Of a stretch of 64,000 nucleotides of DNA, positions 50,161 through 62,884 are shown piece after piece. Both the position numbers and the translations under genes were made by a program. The notes below the pieces were generated by a model. It was not told where the DNA came from. It was given only the letters and a program-made list of their open reading frames with translations, and did not search any database. Origin of the DNA: Sinonovacula constricta (lineage: Eukaryota > Mollusca > Bivalvia > Cardiida > Solecurtidae); assembly GCA_007844125.1 (NCBI GenBank), contig CM017569.1, positions 8,770,995 to 8,834,994 on the forward strand. The letters are read 5' to 3'. Position 1 is the first letter of the stretch. Each line of letters begins with the position of its first letter.

Positions 50161-52564
50161 TGAATCAGACTGCTTCCAGCAGCTGATCACTTTCTGGTTC
50201 AAAGACTTTGTGCATGAATGTTGACTTATTTTATATAAAAAAATCTAAATGTGGATAAACATACATTTACCGATAAGCAACATGAAATTACTTTAAACCC
50301 ACAATGATTTCAACAAGGACATTGAATAAGAATACGTATGTCTTTCCCTGTATGCGATGTGGGAAGAATTATGGACTATGTGATTAGAATCACTGTGACT
50401 TCTATATTGGCGTCCTTCTATACAGCAATTTGAAGCATCAACACTGGCAATCTGTTTTTGACATGTCTTGTCAATTGGATTGCAGATGCTGGTTATCAAG
50501 TGTGCAAAATTTTGTCAGAAAACAAATCAAATAATGACGAGTCTGCGTTTTCCACATTGACCTCGCATGGCAGCTTTTTAGAAAACTGTCTGCCTATCAA
50601 CACATTGACTGTTTTGTAGCAGTTCATAGTTTTTTTCTTGTCTTTAAGTGTTCTCTTCTTTCTTTCTGCAACATGGACTTCCATGTAGTTATATTGAATG
50701 GTTGTAGTTATAATGAAGAAAGATATTTTGCATTAATTGATTGTGAAACTGTAGTCTGTGCTGTTGTTTTTTTTTGTCTTAGTTCATTTTATTTTATTAA
50801 CTCCATAAGTTTTAAAGATACCTCTAATGTACATGGTGCATAGAACCCCACACTCCACACTTTATGCTTATTTAAATTATTGCATCACTATCAAGCCAAT
50901 CAGTGTGTTGTGTATAACTGATGTATATGCATGATGATGTGTATTTCCACATGTTAGGTGATGCAGATGTAGTTTTGTTGAAAACCATCCCAACACATTT
51001 GATTCTCCCTAAAGACAACACAGTCTTTTGAAGGATATCTTGTACACATCAAATTGACTGAACAGAGGTCATAATAATAATTAATTTGTTGTGGTACAAC
51101 ATTTTTGCTTTTTCGAAGATATTAAAAAAATGAAATTCTGATCAGCTGTGACCTATTCACATTAATATTAGCATTTTGAAAGCAAGGAGTTATAAGAAAA
51201 TTATTGTTTGAGTATTTTCTTCAAGAATTCTTTCAAGAATTGTTTGAATGGATTATAGAATATAATGATATTTCATCCATCTAATGTTATAAAAGCTGTC
51301 TTAAATGATAAATCAATTTTCAACAGATTATGTTTACTACACAATTTATTGCTTGTACGTTTTAGGACTAGTTTTCCTGTATACCTTACCAGCTGGTAGT
51401 ATAGACATTGTAGTTTTTACTACATAACATCCAAACATGTTAGCTAGTTATTGATAGATTCAATTAATAACCCATATCTTAGAGGCAATAGACATTTTAT
51501 TAGCAGAAATGATATAACTGCTAACAAGTTGCCAACACAGTGACATAAATAATCTATGACAATGCAAGCTTAAATGTGATAGGACTCTATTGAATATTGA
51601 TAAGGTTGGCCAGTCTTCTACAGATCATAAATATGTACAAATTGATCAATGGGAGGGGAAGCATCTGTTGGTTTTCTTGTATTGATTGTGTTTTAGTTAT
51701 GCTCGCAGTGATCTCCAGGGCCTTTACTTTTGGGGTGATGATGGGATCTGTATTTAAATTAGATGCTGTCAATCAGTGTCACAGAACACATGCAGCTTGG
51801 TGTATGTATATTTCTCTTGTCACTGTTCTACACTAGTGTCATTCAGTGCAACTTTTGTTCTGAAAAGCAAAAAATAGTGACCATAACAACCCATTACAAA
51901 AAAGGTTATAAAGTATGCAAATACCTCGTGAAAAGAACATTTTGAAGAAGAAAAAGCATATAATATAAATAAGGTTGACAATACTGTTGTTGATGATGGT
52001 GGCTGTGATAAAATAGTAGATTTGTTTTAAACCAATGGTATACGTTATTTTTTACGCCAACACATCCAGTAAATGGGTAGGGCCCCCACACCTACCCCCT
52101 TTGCACAATGGCCCCTCATGTTGAACAGCTGGCCCCTTGGCACCATCTGCTGACTTGGGAGCTGGTAATATTGATCTCACCTACCTGTAGTGTATTACAC
52201 ACTATACTTTTGTACTGGTAACCCTTTGTTTGGATGGAACTTATAATTTTATAGCATTCTTTGTTTGGCTGTAAAACCAATTTTACCCTTTTCTGTTAAT
52301 ATTTACTAAACAGCAAAAAGTCTAAATCCTGATCAAGCAGCTCACATTATCTGGATCCATGCTATTTGCATAAGATTTCAAAATAATTATAAGCAGAATA
52401 AGAGTTAATGTGTCTGTCTCTGAGTTTGCTTATTTCAATAAAGCCCATTTATATTAATTCATCAGTTTAGAAGTACCATTATTGTAAGACAAAAATGCAT
52501 GAATAAAAAATGTGTAAAAATGCAGATGCAGATTCACATGTCAAAGTGGTTCTTGGCTGATCTG
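50161..52564 (+). other. MARCHF5 intron 3, unique AT-rich stretch
   Basis: No gene, element or tandem array is recognised here. Short open frames on both strands (for example 50293-50499 minus, 51597-51836 plus) have no family signature. Confidence 0.5.
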
Positions 52565-52980
52565 GTTCTACAAAGTTTGGCTAGGTCTGAGCAATTTTTG
52601 GTGAGCTAGGTCTGAGCAACAATAACTGAGGGAGGTTTGAACAACAGTAGTTGAGCTAGGTCTGAGCAACAGTAGGTGAGCTAGGTCTGAGCAGCATTTG
52701 TTAGCTAGGTCTGAGTAAAAATAGTTGAGCTAGGTCTGAACAACAGTAGGTGGGCTAGGTCTGAGCAACAGTAGTTGAGCTAGGTCTGAGTAACAGTAGG
52801 TGAGCTAGGTCTGAGCATCAGTAGTTGGGGGAGGTCTGAACAATAATAGTTGAGCTAGGTCTGAGTAAGTTGAGCTAGGTCTGAGCAACAATTGGTGAGC
52901 TAGGTTTGAGCAATAATAGTTGAGCTAGGTCTGAGCAACAATGGTTGAGCTAGGTCTGAGCAACAATAGATGAGCATTCT
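52565..52980. repeat. Intron 3 minisatellite of 25-bp units
   Basis: About 16 units of roughly 25 bp contain GAGCTAGGTCTGAGCAACA followed by a variable ATAGTT/GTAGGT tail. The units are more diverged than in the large arrays, with substitutions and small deletions (for example near 52865). Confidence 0.93.
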
Positions 52981-53459
52981 GATAGTTACATAGTGTTTTC
53001 TAAACTACATTAATTATATTTGTATCTCAAATTAGATTAATAATTATACATTTCCTTGTTTGTCTCATACATTCCTTGTCTTTTTCTACAACTTTCTATT
53101 TGATGCCAGGCAGCAAAATAATAAGAATTCAAATTACTTCTAAAAGAACAATGGAAAAAATATAAATCACTATGCCAACAAACCTACTGCAGCTAATTTG
53201 GAGGAAGAACATAATTAACAGGCTATACGTCTCTCAAATTGCATTCAGCCATTTACGTAATATTTTATAGTAAACATGACATACAAAAAAAAAGAAAAGT
53301 TACAAAATAGTTGATAAAAATATAGCTCCATTTTTAAACGAAAAAAAGGTGCAGCTATTGTCATGACCCTCTTGTTAGCATCTGTGATGGTAAACATTTT
53401 GTTATGGTCCATGTCTCAAACACCATAAATAGTACCACTTTAAACTCTCATTTAAATAC

Positions 53460-53660
53460 TTGTGCACTCTAAAAAAGGTGAACATATTGCAAAGTGGCAA
53501 ATAACTCTAAAATTAATGTTGGCAAAGGATTACCCCCCTTCTTTTAAAAAGCCGTGTTTTCATTTTACTTTCAAGAACTGGGGAAATCAGAATGTGCTAG
53601 GACAGCTCTTGTTCTATTTTGAATATGACTCTTTTTTAAACCATTATAAGGTTATTTGCC
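53460..53660 (+). repeat. Dispersed repeat, copy 1
   Basis: It shares with 54590-54765 an ordered set of blocks: AATAACTCTAAAATTAAT versus GTAATCCTAAAATTAAT, then a TTACCCCCCTT versus TTATGCCCCCTTTTT block, then a TTTCATT stretch and a C(A/T)GTTCTT-type block. This is a low-identity dispersed family; boundaries are not defined. Confidence 0.4.
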
Positions 53661-54039
53661 AAATTTCCAATTATGCTGTTTTAATGGAAGTGAAAATACT
53701 TCTCATTCCACTAGTGATAAGAGCAAAAATTTAGTTATTGGCGTAAACAAGAGGTGGTGTATATGTTATAATCATATGTTTCCCAAACTTATTACTCTAA
53801 ATAATTAGTTAAAAACCTCTGTTTCCTGAATATGAATGAAAGGCAAATTATGTGGATAGGACAGCCAGCTGACGTGCGATGTTCCGATGGTTCTACCCTG
53901 ATGCTTGTCTGGATTCTTCCTCCAACTATAAAAACATCTTGTCAGTTATATGTTCGCAATTGTGTAAATTGTACAAAAGATAAAATAAGAAAAAGAAGGA
54001 CAGCTATTGGGATATCAAGGCATTCGAAAATGCTACTCT

Positions 54040-54500
54040 GACTTAATATATATATATATATTATAGTCACAGTGACATTGTAGTATGTAGTCAATATGTC
54101 ATTGTAATATAACTTTAGTCTTTTTGTAATATATAGTCATTGTTAAGTATAGCAGCATTATAGTTTTATTATAGTTTTTATAATATAGGGTCATTATAAT
54201 ATAATTGTAGTCATAGTGGAATAGTGTCATTGTAAAGGCTTTTATAATATTCTTCTAGTTATTGTACTATTGTGTTATTGTATTTTTATATCATTGTAAT
54301 ATGAATATCGACATAGCAATATAATGCAGGTATAAGTATAGTTGTTATAAGAAAAGTATCCTCATAATATGAGAGTCATTATAATATAGTGCCATTGTAA
54401 TATTATTGTCATTGTTGTATAGAGTAGAGTTGTATAGAGAATATAATTATGGTCATAAAAATTTAGTGTCATTGTAATATTGTAATAGTCATTGTAACAA
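54040..54500. repeat. Degenerate AT-rich tandem repeat
   Basis: The region is built from variants of GTCATTGTAATATAG and TATAGTCATTG. A short TA run at 54047-54063 marks its start. The period is irregular (about 18-30 bp), so this is an old, decayed minisatellite. Confidence 0.7.
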
Positions 54501-54589
54501 AATTCAATATAATTTTTAAGTTATTTTTTTTTGTAATGGTCCATTTCTAAAAAAACCCATCAAATATGTTCTCTTCAAACTTTAATTGT

Positions 54590-54765
54590 TCCCTATCAAA
54601 AACAAAACTCATTTCAAAAGAGCAGGTAATCCTAAAATTAATTTTAACAGAGTTATGCCCCCTTTTTACCTATACTTTCATTATATATGAAACTATCCAA
54701 CATGGACAAAAGTGGAGTGCATTGTTTACAGACAGTTCTTTTCAGATTTAGAATAAAATACACCA
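54590..54765 (+). repeat. Dispersed repeat, copy 2
   Basis: It matches the copy at 53460-53660 through CCTAAAATTAATTTTAACAG and GTTATGCCCCCTTTTT. The embedded open frame (54566-54751) is not a recognised protein. Confidence 0.4.
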
Positions 54766-57080
54766 GTACTGAAGGCTTTCCTCCAATGATGAGGATGCAA
54801 AATGTCTTATTGTTATAGTAGAAACTACCTAAACCGCAACATCTGAACTCCCGAATTCTCTAAAAACTGTAAATTTTTGCGGTCCTGATTTGTTTCCATC
54901 TATTTCTTTGTAGAAAAAAGCTTCTGAAAACCGAAAACTTTGAATTCCACAAACCAGTATGATTTCGGCAGAATCTTTTATCATATTCATTGTAATTTGA
55001 CGTCCTTAAGCCACAAAAGAAGATGAAAGACAACTGTCATTATGGAAACTTCAACAATACATGTGTAATTGGAGATGTCACACCTTAATAGCATTTTTGT
55101 TGACCTTTGTATACCTTTTTTTTATTAATTTCACTTAGTTTTATTATTTCTGCTCTGATCAGCAACATGGATTGTCTTACCATCGTTGGTGACTTTACAA
55201 TGATTAGACATAACTACCTTGGACTCAAATAAATAAAAATGTTTCTATAACACTTACTTAAATTTTCAGTTACCTTGGACTTCATGTTCACCCATTTAAG
55301 AGAATTTTCTTTTTTTGTTATATCTGTTATCTGAAATCTGATTTCATTGCATTCTTTCTCTTCTATGAAAATTTTTTTTTTATAAATTATCTTGAAAGTT
55401 GTTTTTGAGATTATATGATTCTGTCAATTAGAACACAGATCTGAAAACAACATCCATGAAGCCAAAACACTCCTTATTTGACAAATCTGTCTGTGGTATG
55501 CTTACATTCATTTCTCCTTGAGAGAGGCAGTGAAGGAGGTGACTTGCAACAGCAGCGGCAAATAAAGGAGACTTTAATAGCATCTTGAATCGCATGACTG
55601 TTAGCATTATCTACTGCCACTTATCTGGATCCTGGCTACTTTATTAATTTTGTGAAAAGATAACTCAGACAAAAATAATAGCTATAGTTATATTCAGTAT
55701 CCTTTTTATTTTTTTACTGGTAACAGAATGCATGTGCGATATCAACTACTAAATAACTAAAATGATGTCATTCTTGAAAAAAAAAAATGATGTTCAAATT
55801 CTCAGTGACTTCTGGTCAACATTTCGAGCCATACTTGAACGGGGTTATTGGGCCATACTTGGAAGGGTTATTGGGCGGAGTTGCTTGGAACACAGTCCAG
55901 AGTTAGAAGTTGAATTTCAGAATCATGAATGGGGTAGCTAGAGAGAGGCTTATAACAGGCTTAAGCCCAATGAACAGCCTTCAGGCCTAAAGTGCCTGGC
56001 CTGGCTAACCTGTACATTGTTGTCTATTATTAAAGTAATGACTACACAGTACGTTTAACAGACCAAAATGTACAGTTTAGTTTTGAAGCAAACAATTTTT
56101 TCGTATTCATTGCATAAGTGAATACCTAGTTGCTGTTTAACACACAATGCTGCTGACCTAACATGTTAAGGCAAGTCCTGTTTCCAAGGGTACAAAAGAT
56201 AGTTCTATTTCATGGTTTGATGTCAAACAACAGGCAGAATAACACAGTTAAAATCCTATAGCCGAAAAGAAACAACATCAGATGTTTACATTGATTTATG
56301 CATATCCAGCTTATTTAAATTACCCACACTTTGAACATGAAATTTGAAGGAAAAATCTCTGTCTTATAAGTGAGTAAGTACGGTATATGAAAATAGGAGT
56401 AACAATGCAATTTTAAAAGAACTACAATTGCTTAAGTAAACCAACGTCCAGCTGGAGCATACAAGAATGCAGCTCCCAGTGGCACATGGTCATGTTACGT
56501 AGACAGCATAGGGCAATAGTGACCTACTTTATTGCAATAAAGTGGGTAAACAGGTCTTAGTCAACCCCTGCTAATATTTAAATGTGGGGTTGTCAAAATT
56601 GCCAAAAGTCAATCATCTAACATGAAAAACTATGTTTCACAGTTCATGCTGGATGTCACATTTCTCAAAATGTGATTTTCCAAGGCAATAATACCAAAGT
56701 GATTGTAGCCTCTTTATTCTGTATTGACAGCTTCCTGGTTTATTTCATGGACACTGTTGTATCGCTAAGTCATGCAACAGCATATAGTTCTATGATGGCT
56801 AAAAATGATGCATCTGTTATTGGTGAAGCAAACACGACAGAGATCCAATTGAACAGCCATTCATAGAAGATTATTTACCAGCCCTTCCCTTGCCAGAGAT
56901 GTCTTTATCCATCTAGCTAATGCAGCTAGAATTGCTGCTGTTAGCATTTGTAACAATCTGCAGATAAAATTGCCTCATTTTGCATTATCTGTCTTTCCTT
57001 TCGCCCCATCTCTTAGATATCAAATTGTTATTTATTCTGGCATTTATATTGATGTTTGCATGCCAGAGCGCTTGTGTTTT

Positions 57081-58030
57081 TAGCTCACCTGAGCACAACG
57101 TTCTCAAGGTGAGCTTTTGTCATACCTCTTCGTCCATTGTCGGTGTCTGGCGTCAACATTTTAGCTTTTAAACACACTACAGGCCACAGTTTTTATCCAA
57201 TCTTCATCAAACTTTGTCAGAATGTTTGTCTGCATAAAATCTTGGATGAGTTCGTTATTGGGTCACATGGGGTCAAAAAGTAGGTCACTAGATTTAACTT
57301 TAGAAAAAGCTTGTGAACAAGCTAGAGGCCCCATTTGTGGCCCAATTTCACCAAACTTGGTCAGAATGTTTGTCTGCATGAAATCTTGAATGAGCTCATT
57401 AATGGGTCACGTGGGGTCAAAAAGTAGGTCACTCGGTCAAATCTTGTAAGCTTGTGAACACACTAGAAGCCCCATTTATGGCCCAATCTTCACCAAACTT
57501 GATCAGAATGTTTGCCTGCATGAAATCTTGGATAAGTTCATAACTGGGTTATGTTGGGTCATTAAGTAGGTCACTAGGTAAAATCTTAGAAAAAGCTTGT
57601 GAACACACTAGAGACCACATTTATAGCCCAATCTTCACCAAACTTGGTCAGAATATTTTGTCTGCATAAAATCTTGGATGGGTTAGTTATTGGGTCACGT
57701 GAAGTAAAAAAAGAGGTCACTAGGTCAAAACTTAGAAAAGGCACATTAACACACTAGAGGCCACATTCATAGCCCAATCTTCACCAAACTTGATATGAAT
57801 GTTTGCCGGTATGAAATCTTACACATGTTTAAAAGTAGGTCATGTGGATTCAGTAGGTTACTAGGTAAAATTTTGGAAAATTTTATCAACCCAGTGGCCA
57901 CACTGATGGTCCAATCTTCATCAAAGATTTATAAAGTAAATAACTCTAAATTACTTGCTGCCAGATTTGAGCCTACTAAAAGCCTGTGTCCTCAAGTGAG
58001 CAATTAAGGGCCATCATGGCCCTCTTGTTT
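57081..58030 (+). mobile_element. Bivalve-type dispersed element starting TAGCTCACCTGAGC
   Basis: The left end is TAGCTCACCTGAGCACAACG followed by AAGGTGAGCTTTTGT, so AGCTCACCT and AGGTGAGCT can form a terminal hairpin. The body holds five copies of a 143-146 bp repeat: (A)AATGTTTGTCTGCAT-type motifs at 57221, 57365, 57508, 57652 and 57798, each with GGGTCA...AAGTAGGTCACTAG and CCCAATCTTCACCAAACTT. The right end is GGGCCATCATGGCCCTCTTG, with a GGGCCATCATGGCCC palindrome. I recognise this as a non-coding repeat common in bivalve genomes. No transposase is present. Local open frames (56980-57171, 57795-58007) are by-products. Confidence 0.75.
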
Positions 58031-59483
58031 ATTTTGGTTTTCCTTTATGCCCATTTTCAATGCACAGAGATGTATGAGATGGACACTTTGATGCCAGGTT
58101 AATGCGCCCATCCAAACTCACTGTTAAGACAATCTCTCTTTTAAGACCACTTTCAGTCAGAATGGAAGGTGGTCATAATAGAGGGATTATACAAATTTAG
58201 AATGCGCCTCTTGATTACACAATACAACAATTCAGACTGCCACAGTGAAGCATGTTATGTTTATGTGAGGTAACCAGCATAGGTCAATAGTGCCCTGCCC
58301 TCTGGATGTTATTAACCAATCTTGGTTCAAGACCTTCTGCTACATCTCAGCTTCAATACAAACTTAGCTTTATCATTTGAGCAGGGTCAGCTGTCATTGT
58401 CTCAGATGTTTCATTTTTGTTTGAAGAAGTGAATACCACAGGGCACACATTGCTTTATTTTTATCCACCTTCTGTTTTTGTCAATAACATTTTAGCCATA
58501 TCATCATTATTGTTATCATTCTGTGAAACTTTATTATATCGACCCCAGAAAAAAAAGTGTCTTATAACATTAATGCAAATTCACAGCTATATATTTAATG
58601 TAATTTTCTATTGATATGTTAATGTCCATACATTAGTATTTTATCATTGTTAATGAACTGTCTGGTCCCAAAGTCAGTATTTTAACTTAATTGTCACTCA
58701 TTAGTCAGTTGGTCTTCTTGGGGACACCTTTTGAAGGTGGGAAAATGTGATTAAAAAGGTGCATAAAGCCAAGGACACGTGCAGATTTGAACATCCAATG
58801 TTCTGTCAAGTCGTTCTCTAAATGATTAGACAAAATAGACAAACTGTCAGTTAAAAATGGCCACACTTTTTACCCACTTTTCTGTGTCAGTTATGTCATA
58901 TGTCAATAAGATTAAAAAAACAGCAGTCATCAGTTGTGCAGTCATGTGATGCTTTTGGAATCCCGCCATGTTTTACTGCTTATTGGCTTAGTTTCATGAA
59001 GATTAATAAAACAATGCTCCAATCTTGTTGAAACTTGATGGATTCATTTTAAAGCTGCACATGTTATGTGGAATGATTGTTTCCAAATGTGCAGAAAGTT
59101 AAATTCAAACCTCTTTGAATGTACTTTTGAAATTACATGAACTTGTATTTCATGCCATTATTTGCTATGTGCTTTGTATTAATATATGTATTTGTATTTC
59201 CTTTGTCATTTTATGACATTTCTTCTTTTTTGTCCTGTAAATTTGCTGATGACATACAAAGCAATTGTAAATTTAATTTTCTCTAGGACACAGATATAGC
59301 TTGTGATATTTCTTTCAAGCATTTATACACCAATCATTGAATGCCTTTCTTTGAAGATACATGTTTATATTGGCATAAAATCCACACATTTTATCACTTT
59401 TACCATGGAAACATCATTGTAGTGTAAGCAGTCTTCAACAAAGTCAGGTAAAAGACTGTATGTGTGTGTTTGTGTATTTGCAG
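58031..59483 (+). other. Distal MARCHF5 intron 3
   Basis: AT-rich intron. It contains a weak TTTTAAGACCACTTTCAGTC/GGTGGTCATAATAGAG segment near 58138-58185 that recalls Tigger-end sequence. Just before exon 4 there is a TG-rich tract (59458-59478) that acts as the acceptor's pyrimidine/TG tract. No gene is recognised. Confidence 0.45.
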
Positions 59484-59670
59484 GTTTTGGGCCACAAGGA
59501 GGGCCTGAATGTAATGGAGAGGGCTGACCCACTGTTCCTGTTGATTGGGCTCCCGTTCATCCCGCTGATGTTGATTCTGGGCAAGATGGTGCGCTGGGAA
59601 GACTACCTGCTCAGGCTCTGGAGAAAACACTCTTCAAAACTGCCCCTCATACACTACTTCTTTCCTGATG
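59484..59670 (+). CDS. MARCHF5: MARCHF5 exon 4: second transmembrane segment
   Basis: The acceptor TTTGCAG ends at 59483 and the donor GTGTGT starts at 59671. The exon has 62 codons plus a trailing G. It encodes VLGHKEGLNVMERADP, nearly identical to the human VVGHKEGLDVMERADP. A hydrophobic span follows (LFLLIGLPFIPLMLILGKM), matching the second membrane segment, then RWEDYLLRLWRKHSSK and an IHYFFPD end. The trailing G joins exon 5's GT to make Gly, the same G|GT arrangement as the exon 2/3 junction. The acceptor tract is TG-repeat-rich rather than C/T-rich. Confidence 0.97.
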
Positions 59671-62346
59671 GTGTGTATCTTATGATTTAATAGCAAGGTA
59701 CATTAAGTCATGAATAATATAGCCAATAGCCTCTCACGTTGTGGTCTCAAATTCTTTTCTTGCTAGGAAGTCACCATTAAAGCATGAATACCTGTACCCA
59801 AGTACAAACAGACTATCAGGCTATTACCCCATGAACAATCATTAAAGGTTAAATAAAACAATTTTAGTTTTGGCATTTTTTGCTCTTATTTGGTTAAAAA
59901 GGTAAGAAAACATATTTTCACTACATTTAAATCTTTAATTATACAATAACACATAATGTGCTACTTAAAATCGCATTTATTTTTTAAGCTGACATGATTA
60001 TCTGCCCTTGACTTTTTGTCAGATGATCCACACTATGCAAGTGCCTTAAGTACAGCTATCAAAAAGTGAAGTCAGCCATTATGGACAATTCTGTATCATT
60101 TGACAGTTTACATTTTAATAGTTTTGTGTATGCTGTTAGTCAAAAAATAAAGATAATTAACAGAAATATAGGAGTTTTGTCCCTTTGTCCTAGGACTGGC
60201 TATAAATTTATGGTCCCAAGACTTGATGGAATAGCCTGACGGCCCCAAGTCAGAAACATCCCAATCTCAATCTACGTCTCTGCTAGGGAGTTATAACAGT
60301 TTTGTCAAGACATAGGAATGTATCGGTCTGAAATTGAACGTAAAACCTTGAGCCAATGTTCTTCTCTTCTTTCACAACAGAGCCAGTGAAAATTCTTTAA
60401 TGTGATTGGTTTGTAATGAAAAAAATCTTGACAGAAGAAACATCTCATGTTTGCAGTCTGGATACTATATATACTCTCTTACCCGCCAGGATTGTCAAAG
60501 CAAACAACCTTGCATTATCACTGATAATAACATAACAAGAGCCTCTTGAAATATTTCTCGAATCATTTCACATATATGTATTATGTATGTCTCCGCTATA
60601 ATAGAGGAATTGGACATTTTTGTAATTATTATTGGGAGAAGTCTAAGAGTTTTGCATTAAAAATTAGAATGCTGCAGACAACCTCCCCAGACAGAAACAT
60701 TGCATACAGTTTTTCTTAATTAAAATAACAAGGACTAAGTGTTCAAAAGGGGCTGTAAAACATGTTGTATTCTGCTAGTAGAATAATGTAACATATGAGT
60801 ATTTTGCTAATTTGTTTCTTAACAGGCTTGGCATACATCCCTAGTCAGGCCAAACAGTCTGGGGATTCTGTTATAATAGCAGGGAAATACTTAACAATAG
60901 TCTAGAGTCAAGTGTGTCTGTAGAGATTTCAGTAAACAACAAATCCATTGAAAACAGACATTGTATTTATGGTTACTGAATTAAGGTGTCAACACACTAA
61001 AGGGTAAATCTAAAGATCATAATGCAGCTTTTACAGTTGTTTTTTGGGGGGTTTTTTTTGTGTGTGTGTTTTGTTGTGTGTGTGTTTTTTTGTATTATAT
61101 GTGATGTGTAATTCTAAAATAATATAAAAACTGTTTTATTTTGTATTAATTCTATTATAAAGTTGTACAGATTTTTAAATACCTTTTTTTTTTCAAGGTA
61201 ATTTATTTTATTTTTTTATTTAGTGGTCATATAATAACATATGACATAGTACCATAACAGAATTATTATTTTATCAAAATTTAACCAAACAAAATTTAAG
61301 AATGTAAATTTACACAAAAGCAAATATTTTTAATCAGAATCAGATTGAAATACCATTTTTCAGTCACTAATAGCAAGAATTTAAATATTCACAAATCAAA
61401 CTTACCATCAGTGATTATGGAACAAAATATACCTGTATAAAATTAACATACTTGTATCATTCTATTTCCTAAATTGTTTGCATAAAAATTTCCTAAATTG
61501 TGTGTATGCATAAAATAGTAATTCACCCATTCCATGTTTGTTCATACATGTCGGTTATCAAACCAAATCATATATGTTATTTGAATTATCAACTGAGTAT
61601 TGACAAATGAGAATTATGTCTATCATGGCAAGAAAAAAAGATGTATTTGTACCTGTAGGGATTTGAACCCATTTTCCAGATATCTCTAAAGGCTTGTAAG
61701 TTGTGTAATTCACTAAAATGTGGCGGGCTTTTGTCAGTTAGTTCCACTTCTTATTGTGTGCATAGACCTGCATAAAGGCACATTCTTTGTTCAGAGCATG
61801 TGTATTTTTTTTTATATGCATTACTTTATGAAAAACAATGCATGATTTATAAAGAAACCTAGAAATCTAATGCTCTCATAAATTAACATATGTTCCCAAA
61901 GTGTGTCAAAAATAAACATTTTTCTCCTTAAAGGGAAATCACATAATTTCTGTGTGTTCTTTCTTATAATAACTATGGCCTTCATTATGATTATATGCCT
62001 GCATTTGCACTTCAGCAGCTGGCCAAATCATGCCAGTCAACTTTGAATTCCTAATTCTTCAATTGTGGCATATTCATTTGTATCTTTTATGAGATTACTC
62101 TGCAACTTGAGTGAAATAACAAAAATTATGCCTCTTGATCTGACAGATTTCCAGGTGATGGCTGTTGGTTGTTATGAGTAATTATTGTAAGATTGAGCAA
62201 GCCTGTTTGTGTAAGTCTCACACAAAGGTAAGAGATTGTCAGACCAGGTTTGAAGAGTTAAGTTTATCAACAGTTTGTACACTGACAATATAATTTGCAC
62301 ACAGTAATATATTAATGACACTTGTTTTGATCTCTGTTACCAGCAG
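59671..62346 (+). other. MARCHF5 intron 4
   Basis: This 2.7-kb AT-rich intron has a T/GT-rich low-complexity tract at about 61040-61095. A minus-strand box-B-like GGGTTCAAATCCC lies near 61660-61672. No coding sequence is recognised. Confidence 0.6.
61630..61700 (-). mobile_element. tRNA-like fragment with polymerase III box B
   Basis: Read on the minus strand, GGGTTCAAATCCC is a perfect box B inside a short T-arm-like stem. No acceptor or anticodon arm can be assigned. It is probably a SINE fragment, not a tRNA gene. Confidence 0.3.
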
Positions 62347-62510
62347 GTGAGAAACGTACGATGCGCACCCCTGCTGAGACTGTGCCAATGTCTGATCCTG
62401 TCAGTGCCACCCGTGTCTTGTGTGGGGCCCTCGTTCTGCCAACCATTGCCACCATGGTGGGCAAGGTCATGTTTGGAAATGTCAACTCAAACTTCCAGAG
62501 AACACTTCTG
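62347..62510 (+). CDS. MARCHF5: MARCHF5 exon 5: third transmembrane segment
   Basis: The preferred acceptor is the second CAG of CAGCAG (62341-62346) and the donor is GTATGT at 62511. The exon is GT (completing the split Gly) plus 54 codons, ending in phase 0 at RTLL. It encodes RTPAETVPMSDPVSATR, matching the human RIPAEANPLADHVSATR, and a hydrophobic span VLCGALVLPTIATMVGKVMF for the third membrane segment, then NVNSNFQRTLL. Using the first CAG instead would add one Ala. The expected final exon (human GGIAFVAIKG onward, about 38 residues with the fourth span) lies beyond the window, so the gene is truncated at the window edge. Confidence 0.97.
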
Positions 62511-62884
62511 GTATGTACGAATAAACTTACCTCATGAATTCAAGTTCACTGTCTAGCTGGTCCTCTCGTATGTTTACAACAACTTTTCAGTTAGCAGAAT
62601 ATATGTTCTCAAGTTTTTTGTAAGTTCGTTAAAGGCTTGATAGGTGTAAAAAATTTGGTGTTTTCTGATTAATAATTTAAGATGATTTGGTATTTTCTAA
62701 TTAGTTAAAATAAGAAAAATATGAAAAGATGATTTGATATAGTTTATTTTGTTATGTGAGTTATGTGGGGAGGTCTTCCAGCTGACCTGTCAGTAATTGA
62801 CATGTGTCTGCAGTCCTCCTCAGCTTGACAACCTTGTATCGACCGTAACTGGGTCTCTGCGATGTATAAAAACAAAACAAACTA
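62511..62884 (+). other. Start of MARCHF5 intron 5
   Basis: AT-rich intron sequence between the exon 5 donor and the Tigger-like element. The minus-strand open frame 62761-62943 runs into the element's left end and is not a gene. Confidence 0.6.

Noticed and set aside
53832..54041. 69-codon open frame containing several cysteines
   Set aside because: Cysteine spacing fits no zinc finger I recognise, and the frame lies in AT-rich intron with no splice context.
58138..58185. Third Tigger-like end fragment
   Set aside because: Only short GACCAC/GGTGGTC words match; the terminal CAGTCAAACC is absent.
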